From Chrysomallon squamiferum (taxonomy: Eukaryota; Mollusca; Gastropoda; Neomphalida; Peltospiridae), in assembly GCA_012295275.1 (NCBI GenBank), contig CM022665.1, positions 10,383,976 through 10,396,475 on the forward strand: 12,500 nt of DNA, in the 5' to 3' direction. The first letter of the stretch is position 1. The number at the start of each line of letters is the position of its first letter. Of this stretch, positions 7,022 through 12,500 are shown in pieces. The notes under the pieces are model-generated. The model was not told the DNA's origin and ran no database searches. It worked only from the letters and a program-made list of their open reading frames with translations. A program made the translations under genes and the position numbers.

Positions 7022-7800
7022 CACGTATCCAAACACACTTACAATAGGTGACACAGTATATGGAAGTGTGAATGGAAAGTTCTGTGTATGTATGTAGAAA
7101 ACGACGTATTTTTTGTTTTTGTTTTTTCTTTGTTGTTTTTTTAATACATCGTATTGTTAAAGCTTGTAACAATGGAATGCTCCTATGTGTGATTTTCAGA
7201 ACACATTGTATTTTATGAATGAAAACAGATTTGAAGAATATGGCAATTGCGATGGGGGTTTATGTGTGTGTGGATTTGCGACGCTAAAAAGTGACATGGA
7301 AAGTTAAAGAGATGTCCTCTTGATTCGATCAATAGTGGCAGTCCTCTTGGTTGAAATTCTGTGTGTGTGGTCCTTGGAAAGCGATTGGATTTTAAAATCC
7401 AGTGCTTATCAGTGATTAAACAGTATAGGCCTACATTATATTATGCCTTATATAGTTATAATTATGCATAGGTCACAGAATCAGTTTCACTTTATTCTAT
7501 GCTATAATATTGTATATATATGAAAAGAGTTAAGCCTCCTGTATGCGACAGTCATCTGGCTTGTTAGGGAAAAAAGTAATTTACTTTTTAAACATGAATT
7601 CAGTTTTGGAAAGGACGTGTTTGTATCACGCAAGGATAAGGAATTATACGCATTACACGTACGAGTTTGGTCACTCAGTAACGTAAAGGAAGGTGCCGTT
7701 AAGAACTTTCTGGTGTCTGATTATTTGCTGAGTGAATGAGTGTTGAACGACACTTGAGCACAAAAAAATATATATATCGGATGTTAGGTGTATCCGTTTA
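7022..7800. other. Longest unique stretch, no gene recognised
   Basis: Nearly 780 bp with no convincing open frame and only minor structure: T-rich patches near 7110-7142, a perfect 16-bp palindrome (7386-7401), a short spaced duplication of GTCCTCTTG (7314-7322 and 7341-7349), and a short palindrome TTGAT-TCG-ATCAA (7320-7332). Confidence 0.55.
7386..7401. repeat. Perfect 16-bp palindrome
   Basis: TGGATTTTAAAATCCA reads identically on both strands, centred at 7393/7394 with no spacer. AT-rich; it might be a symmetric protein-binding site or chance. Confidence 0.9.
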
Positions 7801-7807
7801 CACATAA

Positions 7808-7819
7808 GCGCGCGCGTAC
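7808..7819. repeat. GC-alternating Z-DNA candidate
   Basis: GCGCGCGCGTAC is a strict purine-pyrimidine alternation in otherwise AT-rich DNA, just ahead of the CATA field. Confidence 0.7.
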
Positions 7820-7821
7820 TC

Positions 7822-7958
7822 ATACATAAACACAAATATAATATACCTAGACAGTACACATACAAACATACATACACATATGCATACACATACATTCATA
7901 CACACATACATACATTCATGCATACACACATACACACTAACATATATATACATACATT
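7822..7958. repeat. (CATA)n/(CACA)n field
   Basis: Degenerate CATA/CACA tetramers with occasional TTCATG, fading to ATAT-rich sequence by about 7965. The minus-strand Tyr-Val frame across its start is an artefact. Confidence 0.92.
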
Positions 7959-8014
7959 ATATGCATATAGGCCTACATATCAAAGTGTTAAAGATTTAGT
8001 GAAAAAAAAAAAAA

Positions 8015-8677
8015 CCTGGACGTAATAATGGTTTATTCAGTTAATTATTGGTGGGAAAAAATAAAGCCAACAATAGGAAAGAAACACATATCTTATTAGA
8101 TTTTCTTCCTCCCTTGAACCTCCCCCCCCTTGCTCCAGTGATCATTTCAGGAACCGCCCTTTCAGTTAACACAGGACATTCTGACATTGCGAACGATCCG
8201 TGCGAGATCAGTTTCATGATGCGTTTGGTTGCAACCACGGTATAGTACCGTATTTCATCACTTGAACGTTGCATCGCCGGGTGATTAAACACGTTTCAAG
8301 TGTTCGCTGTGACACTGTTGATGGTCGTTGGTGGTGTAACGTTGACAAGGACGATGGCATGTTTTATTGTTTCCTATATATCTGTCAGCAGACGGCAGGG
8401 TTACGTGGAAAGATGGGCAAACAATTGTTACGATATAATGAATTATGAGAGACGCAGTACATTGTGCCCATCAAACTGTAACGAGAAGGCGTTGACAAAT
8501 TTGATATATTAGTAATTATTTTCTTTGTCCCGGGGCATCGAGGCGAGGCTTTATGCACGGGGGTTTTTCTACCACGACTTCCCCACTTTCACTTGTAATA
8601 ATATATTATTTGCTTGTGTGTCAGTGTACTGCATTAAGTTTTGTCATAACTGTGTCATGGTAGATAGAAACCTGGAG
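8015..8677. other. Unique stretch with a palindrome cluster, no gene called
   Basis: An A13 run (8002-8014) precedes about 660 bp of mixed DNA. Frames of 65-83 residues occur on both strands (8048-8245 +, 8041-8292 -, 8300-8512 +, 8525-8740 +). None shows a domain, signal peptide or family I recognise, and the first two overlap antiparallel. A C8 run lies near 8122-8129. The inverted-repeat cluster 8226-8302 is annotated separately. Confidence 0.45.
8226..8302. repeat. Cluster of three inverted repeats
   Basis: Three inverted repeats lie in 77 bp: the perfect palindrome TGGTTGCAACCA (8226-8237); ACGGTA-TAG-TACCGT (8237-8251), abutting it; and CACTTGAACGT (8259-8269) pairing with 8291-8302 through 11 base pairs with a one-base bulge and a 21-nt loop. 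The arms are directly visible. The last stem is too short for a typical miRNA precursor and does not extend outward. Confidence 0.8.
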
Positions 8678-8784
8678 AAAAAAAAAAAAAAATTTACATT
8701 CGAAATTTTTCTAGACCCAGTAAATAGTCATAATACTTAAGATCACGTTAACAGGATGGGATGTGAAGAAGAACTTTAGCTGAT

Positions 8785-8786
<2 letters not shown>

Positions 8787-8827
<41 letters not shown>
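8787..8827. repeat. Poly-T (T41), longest homopolymer
   Basis: Forty-one uninterrupted T residues. Read on the minus strand this is an A41 tail, as expected of a recent retroposon inserted in minus orientation. I searched by eye for a matching target-site duplication of the adjoining AACTTTAGCTGATAA and found none nearby, so the retroposon origin is unproven. Confidence 0.95.
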
Positions 8828-8828
<1 letters not shown>

Positions 8829-9155
8829 TCAGTCATGTAGAGTTTACAGTTTTGTTGGCTTCTTTTTAAAAAATATGGTCATGGGTTTCAACAGGACACG
8901 CTACCGCTTAAACATAATATAAGTAATCCTTTAAAGTAGCACTGTAGAAAATACGAATATTTATGTATAAATAGCTTATTCATCTAGCGATAAAAGTTAG
9001 AAAGTCTTAATTAAAACGTGTAGCTCATTCAGACTTCTGTGCCTTTTTGTTATTGCTTTCTTGCTGCCATTTCACATTACAAAACATCGTCAGCTATTAA
9101 ATGGTAACATTGCTAATTATTAAATTAAAAATAAAAATGATCTCCGTTATCTTTT
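8828..9155. other. AT-rich unique stretch, nothing recognised
   Basis: No convincing open frame, repeat or RNA gene. If the T41 is a minus-strand poly-A tail, any retroposed sequence would lie here. Confidence 0.5.
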
Positions 9156-9157
9156 AT

Positions 9158-9203
9158 ACATACACACGTACGCACGCACGCACACACACACACACATACA
9201 CAT
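9158..9203. repeat. (CGCA)/(CA)n repeat
   Basis: ACACGTACGCACGCACGCACA grades into (CA)n and CATA. Purine-pyrimidine alternation throughout much of it. Confidence 0.92.
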
Positions 9204-9430
9204 TGATAAGATGATTGGAAAACTTACGTGGGTTTTCATTTCGTCGTTTTCGTATTATTTTCTATCCAAAAGTATTACCTTACCGAAGAAAGGATTTTGA
9301 TTAATCTTTATACACGTAAAATCTTTTAAATTAACAAAACACACATACGCATACACAACAGAGAGACATGTACACATATTACACATACCACTATTATGTA
9401 CCCACCTTCATACTGTACATGATAACGTAT

Positions 9431-9432
<2 letters not shown>

Positions 9433-9512
<80 letters not shown>
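9433..9512. repeat. Perfect (GA)40
   Basis: Eighty uninterrupted bases of GA between unique flanks. Same orientation as the (GA)n at 5607 and opposite to the (TC)n at 5123. Frames through it (Arg-Glu or Ser-Leu) are artefacts. Confidence 0.98.
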
Positions 9513-9516
<4 letters not shown>

Positions 9517-9810
9517 AACGCGTCCTTGCAGCGCAACACAATTGCCTGTTGACAGATAACATCATAAACAAATAAGAAAGGGTTGTCCAGCTATCAGTGT
9601 GTACACTGGAATGTTGTAAATCACATCACAGCTTGGGAACAGACTTGAATTTGTGGAACTTGGAAATAATCCTTGTTGTTGAAAACTCTAACCTCAGTCA
9701 TGTTATCATAATAATAATAATAATTTTTTGCTGAAATTCTTGCTAATGGAAAAAAAGAAATAATTCTGTACAAAGAGACAATTTATTAACCCCTGTATCC
9801 CTTACTCATT
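9513..9810. other. Unique stretch, nothing recognised
   Basis: Mixed to AT-rich DNA with a short (AAT)4 near 9708-9723. No coding or RNA gene is supported. Confidence 0.5.
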
Positions 9811-9965
9811 CGTACACACGCACATGCATAATTATATGCACAAAGACACACATACTCTAAAAAAACCAAAAAAACCCATACACACAACGAGTTACACCGA
9901 ACAGACACACGGGGATGCATTTCGACAGATGCACGCGACATTCACCTTCCCCTCCCCACTATTCA

Positions 9966-10018
9966 CCCCCCCCCCTCCCGGGGTCAGCCACAACGCTAAC
10001 CTCTGCGGTTCAGTGGCT
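9966..10018. repeat. C10 run and imperfect stem-loop
   Basis: A run of ten C (9966-9975) is followed by TCCCGGGG. An interrupted inverted repeat then follows: AGCCAC (9986-9991) with GTGGCT (10013-10018), enclosing AACC (9998-10001) with GGTT (10007-10010) around a 5-nt loop. It is visible in sequence; function unknown. It is not a tRNA. Confidence 0.6.
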
Positions 10019-10079
10019 AGTGTAGACACATGACAGACAGCAACATGTATTGTAGTGTCTTGTACATCCATGTCTGTCA

Positions 10080-10250
10080 CGCACCAGCTCGCGCACATTC
10101 CATCCCCGCGAACGCGCGGACAGCGGTCGTGTAGCAAGGCAGAAAAGTGTCCAATTAGCAGTGTTCTGCACTTTCTGCTGGGGGTTAAGGACGTCTCGCC
10201 GAAAATGAACGACCGTATCGTTTTCGACACCCGCAGCTTCTCGGACGGCG
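10080..10250. promoter_or_regulatory. CpG-dense, GC-rich patch
   Basis: By hand count this 171-bp patch has 21 CpG, 52 C and 48 G, so G+C is about 58% and CpG observed/expected about 1.4. That is far above the AT-rich surroundings. Short frames occur on both strands (10055-10258 +, 10010-10261 -, 9892-10230 -), none recognisable. Open frames on both strands are common in GC-richer DNA because stop codons are AT-rich. It could be a small CpG-island-like promoter, a short first exon or a foreign insert. It falls below the usual 200-bp island length. Confidence 0.4.
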
Positions 10251-10510
10251 GTCACTGACATGCGTCATACTTACTTAAGCGAATTCCATGTCCGATGCAT
10301 CGCTGTGACATGCCTCTGCGGGTCTGTCGAGGTTTGTGTGTCACGTTGTACATGAACTGCTCCACGCATTCATCATATCTAGACAGCAGAAGGGATTAAG
10401 AGATGTGTCAAAACGTATGTTGTCTCTGCTAAGTACGTTCGACTTTTCTCTCTTTCTCGGTTTTATGTAAGTGGGCATGTAAAATATGTTGTCGTGGTTA
10501 CAGATTTATT
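10251..10510. other. Unique stretch following the CpG patch
   Basis: Mixed composition, decreasing in CpG with distance. No gene or RNA recognised. Confidence 0.45.
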
Positions 10511-10529
10511 TCTTCTCCTTCGTCTTTTA

Positions 10530-10700
10530 TTTTTTTTATTTTTTTTTATTATATATTATTTCATATTATGAATTAGTTATATGGATGTCAAAACTGAGAA
10601 GAATGAATGGATTTTTTTTTTTTTTGGTTCAGTGACATTTGAACACAGTCCAATTATAATTTCGTATTTAAAAACAATAATAATAAATAAATAAAAAAAT
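10530..10700. repeat. T-rich and A-rich low-complexity tracts
   Basis: TTTTATTTTTTT-type sequence (about 10526-10562), a T14 run (10612-10625) and an AATAATAAATAAATAAA stretch (about 10674-10700), separated by short unique pieces. Confidence 0.8.
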
Positions 10701-11060
10701 AACATGTAAAAATGCATGTCTGTATACGTATTTTATTATATTTGTAATGATAATATTTGAGAATTTTTTACTGAAGTCATGCAATGGGTTATTTTTAACG
10801 ATCAGTGGTAAAAAATCTTTAGTATTTACCTTCCTATATACAGGAAAAAAGAAAGAAAAACATAGTAGGACCTGTAATAAATCAGTTGTGGGACAATGGC
10901 TGGAATTGAAAATAGCTCCATTCAGGTATCCAAGGCGGACAACATTTCAGTCGAGTGTTTTAAAAACTGAGTTTGAATTCAATCCATGTACATTTCTCAC
11001 GTAGGTGTACAAAATAGTTCAGATAAAATATTGATAAATACACTTACTCTGTTAAAAATT
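10701..11060. other. Unique stretch with an unsupported 85-codon frame
   Basis: An open frame 10747-11004 on the plus strand encodes an ordinary-looking 85-residue peptide with no domain, signal peptide or repeat that I recognise. Around it is AT-rich DNA. I do not call it a gene; an exon cannot be excluded. Confidence 0.4.
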
Positions 11061-11066
11061 TGTAAC

Positions 11067-11200
11067 GTATGTGTATGTGTGTGTGTACATACTTACATAT
11101 ACATAGTCACCTCTGACTCATACAGATACATACATGTGTGTACTATTTACGGATTTATGTATAAAAGTATGTGTGTATGTACGTGCGTTCGTGCGCGTGT
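11067..11200. repeat. Degenerate (TG)n/(TATG)n and (CATA)n
   Basis: GTATGTGTATGTGTGTGTG sequence, then a small CATACATA patch, then TGTGTGTATGTACGTGCG. The plus-strand 94-residue frame spanning it (10986-11270) is largely repeat-encoded Cys-Val. Confidence 0.85.
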
Positions 11201-11235
11201 TTGTGTAACTTTGTTTGTTCATTTGTATATATGCG

Positions 11236-11680
11236 GTGACCTTTTTAACACTATTCACGGTATGAAATAACTGGCATATCTGTGTCTGAATACACTGCTT
11301 AGAACAAAATCAGGATGCAATTAATACATCTACCTACACGTCAAAAACCTTTTACTGCACATAAAACAGTATAAAATTATTTATTTATTACAAAGTGATT
11401 ATTACTTAAGCTAGGAAAACAGCTCAAGGTTTTTGGTGGGAAGTTTGTATAATGTATCTGTTGTTCACACAATTAATTATACAAAAAAGAAAATATTTAA
11501 ATGAAACTGATGAGAATTCTAACATATCTGACACCGTTGCCCTGACGTTCAACTCAGTGTTTGTCCTATCACGACGTCGTGGCTGTAGTCATCAGTCACG
11601 AGTTTTGTAGACACTGACGTTGACGGGAACATAGGATGTACGATTTGTGAAAAGGAGAACGCGGAAAATATGATGAAAAA
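11236..11680. other. Unique stretch with CRE-like/palindrome cluster
   Basis: No gene recognised. AT-rich to about 11520, then more balanced with several TGACG-type motifs (11543-11625, listed separately). Confidence 0.5.
11543..11625. promoter_or_regulatory. CRE-like motifs around a 12-bp palindrome
   Basis: TGACGTT occurs at 11543-11549 and again at 11615-11621, where it continues as TGACGTTGACG. A perfect palindrome CACGACGTCGTG (11570-11581) lies between them. TGACG/GACGTC cores are bZIP-type sites, so a regulatory cluster is plausible but unproven. Confidence 0.3.
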
Positions 11681-11685
11681 TACAG

Positions 11686-11870
11686 GTGTGTGTGTGTGTG
11701 TGTGTGCGTTTGTGTCAGTGTATGTATGTGTGTGTATGAATGTATATGTATGTATGTATGTATGTATATATGTATGTATGTATGAATGCATGTATGTATG
11801 TATGTATGTATATATGTATGAATGCATGTGTGTATGTAAGTGTGTATATATGTATATATGTATGTATTTG
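11686..11870. repeat. (GT)n-(TATG)n compound field
   Basis: A perfect (GT)n of about 21 bp (11686-11706) and a mixed GT stretch lead into a long TATG field with ATGAATGCATG interruptions. Four overlapping frames on both strands are open only through the repeat. Confidence 0.95.
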
Positions 11871-11879
11871 TAGGTGGAG

Positions 11880-12500
11880 AGAGAGGAAGATTTGTAATTA
11901 TGTGAATATATATAGACTCTATAACATCCTCTATCTTTGTTTCATCAACAGTCATTTTCCCACACATTTCAGTACTCACCTCGTGCTGGATGTTTAGTGA
12001 TTCAATTAACAGAGGGATGAATGTTTGGACAATTCAAACCAATTAATCTCCTGGGGACTAATAAATAAAGCGTGATGGTCAGCAGCTGTTAATTGTGTTT
12101 ATTTCAATAATGACCATGTCCGTGGCTGGGCATGCAGAGAGAACTGGGGTAACAGATACGTCCCTGTTTCTGTTATATCAGCGTGTTCTCCGATGTAACC
12201 ATTGGAAACATGTCAAGAGCTCTGCATCACGTACATAGTTATTATTGTTCGGTGTTAAAACCCTAGCCTAAAGAGTTACGTACGGGCCGATGGATCGATC
12301 CTCATCGGATTAGTTGATTGGTATATTCAAAAGCCATTGGTATTTTCCAGCTTATGGGTAGGTACATATTTAAAACATAATTGGTGATGAGGTCGTGAAA
12401 TGGCGTCAATAGGTTTCCTGTTTCGTGTGAACATAATGTTTTATTGTGTTGTGTTGTATTATAATTATATTGTAATCTACTACATCATGTTTATACTAGA
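11880..12500. other. Unique terminal stretch, no gene called
   Basis: Mixed DNA with no convincing frame. Visible structures are a spaced inverted repeat ATGGTCA/TGACCAT (12075-12081 and 12111-12117) with CAGCTG between, TAACAGA/TCTGTTA (12150-12156 and 12169-12175), and CCGATG...CATCGG (12287-12308) enclosing GATCGATC. The last includes an exact Pol III B-box consensus match (12293-12301). The A-box-like TAGCCTAAAGAG (12264-12275) lies only 17 bp upstream, too close for a normal tRNA or SINE head. Confidence 0.45.

Noticed and set aside
8259-8302. miRNA precursor
   Set aside because: The stem is only 11 bp and pairing does not extend outward, whereas typical precursors have over 20 paired bases.
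8041-8512. Adjacent short frames on both strands (65-83 residues)
   Set aside because: Antiparallel overlap and no recognisable protein features. Lengths are expected by chance in less AT-rich DNA.
9892-10261. Three overlapping frames on both strands across the CpG-dense patch
   Set aside because: Raised G+C lowers stop-codon frequency in all frames. I recognise none of the peptides.
10747-11004. 85-residue plus-strand frame
   Set aside because: No domain, signal peptide or family recognised, and no supporting splice or conservation evidence.
11549-11997. Four overlapping frames of 67-127 residues
   Set aside because: Repeat translations of the (GT)/(TATG)n field.
12060-12069. Overlapping AATAAA polyadenylation signals
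   Set aside because: AATAAA is expected often in AT-rich DNA. There is no upstream coding sequence or downstream GU-rich context to support a transcript end.

Overview
This window looks like non-coding eukaryotic (metazoan) DNA. It is AT-rich, roughly two-thirds A+T by eye. About a quarter of it, by rough count, is simple-sequence repeat: (GA)n/(TC)n, (CATA)n/(TATG)n, (CTAT)/(CTGT)n, (CA)n, (AAT)n, (AAG)n, (AAAAT)n and many long A or T homopolymers. I see no operons, ribosome-binding sites, rRNA, intact tRNA or protein domain. The repeat mix recalls marine lophotrochozoans, particularly molluscs such as cephalopods or gastropods. That is inference from texture, not from a diagnostic gene, and the commonest octopus SINE I can recall is not visible here.

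Layout: 1-480 is unique DNA, followed by (TTA)n and (CA)n tracts to 707 and an A-rich tract to 838. Another unique stretch (839-1200) leads into a poly-T and a broad imperfect (CATA)n field (1306-1559). From 1576 to 3205 come a short dispersed-repeat copy, (AAT)n, A-rich/(AAAAT)n DNA, then (CTAT)/(CATA)/(CA) satellites. 3230-3670 is a more balanced unique stretch with a full CRE palindrome and an E-box. 3900-4113 is a (TATG)n field, and the second, inverted copy of the dispersed repeat lies at 4277-4333. Next are (AAG)n and poly-A tracts, a unique stretch with a CRE/AP-1-like cluster near 4905-4926, and then a long (TC)n (5123-5219) facing a long (GA)n (5607-5678).

The right half is mostly unique DNA, broken by (CTGT)/(TATG)n (6300-6495), (CATA)n (7855-7960), a 41-nt poly-T (8787-8827), a perfect (GA)40 (9433-9512) and (GT)/(TATG)n (11686-11870). 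It holds a cluster of palindromes (8226-8302), a small CpG-dense patch (10080-10250), a CRE-like/palindromic cluster (11543-11625) and a closing unique stretch (11880-12500).

The longer open reading frames are either translations of microsatellites (poly-Ile, Ser-Leu, Arg-Glu, Tyr-Ile-His, poly-Lys) or short unrecognised frames in unique DNA. I call no coding gene and see no novel biological system. The best observations are the inverted pair of a roughly 57-bp unclassified repeat, the complementary microsatellite arms that could form long double-stranded RNA if transcribed, the CpG-dense patch, and the palindrome/CRE clusters. A reasonable reading is intergenic or intronic DNA with a few possible regulatory islands.
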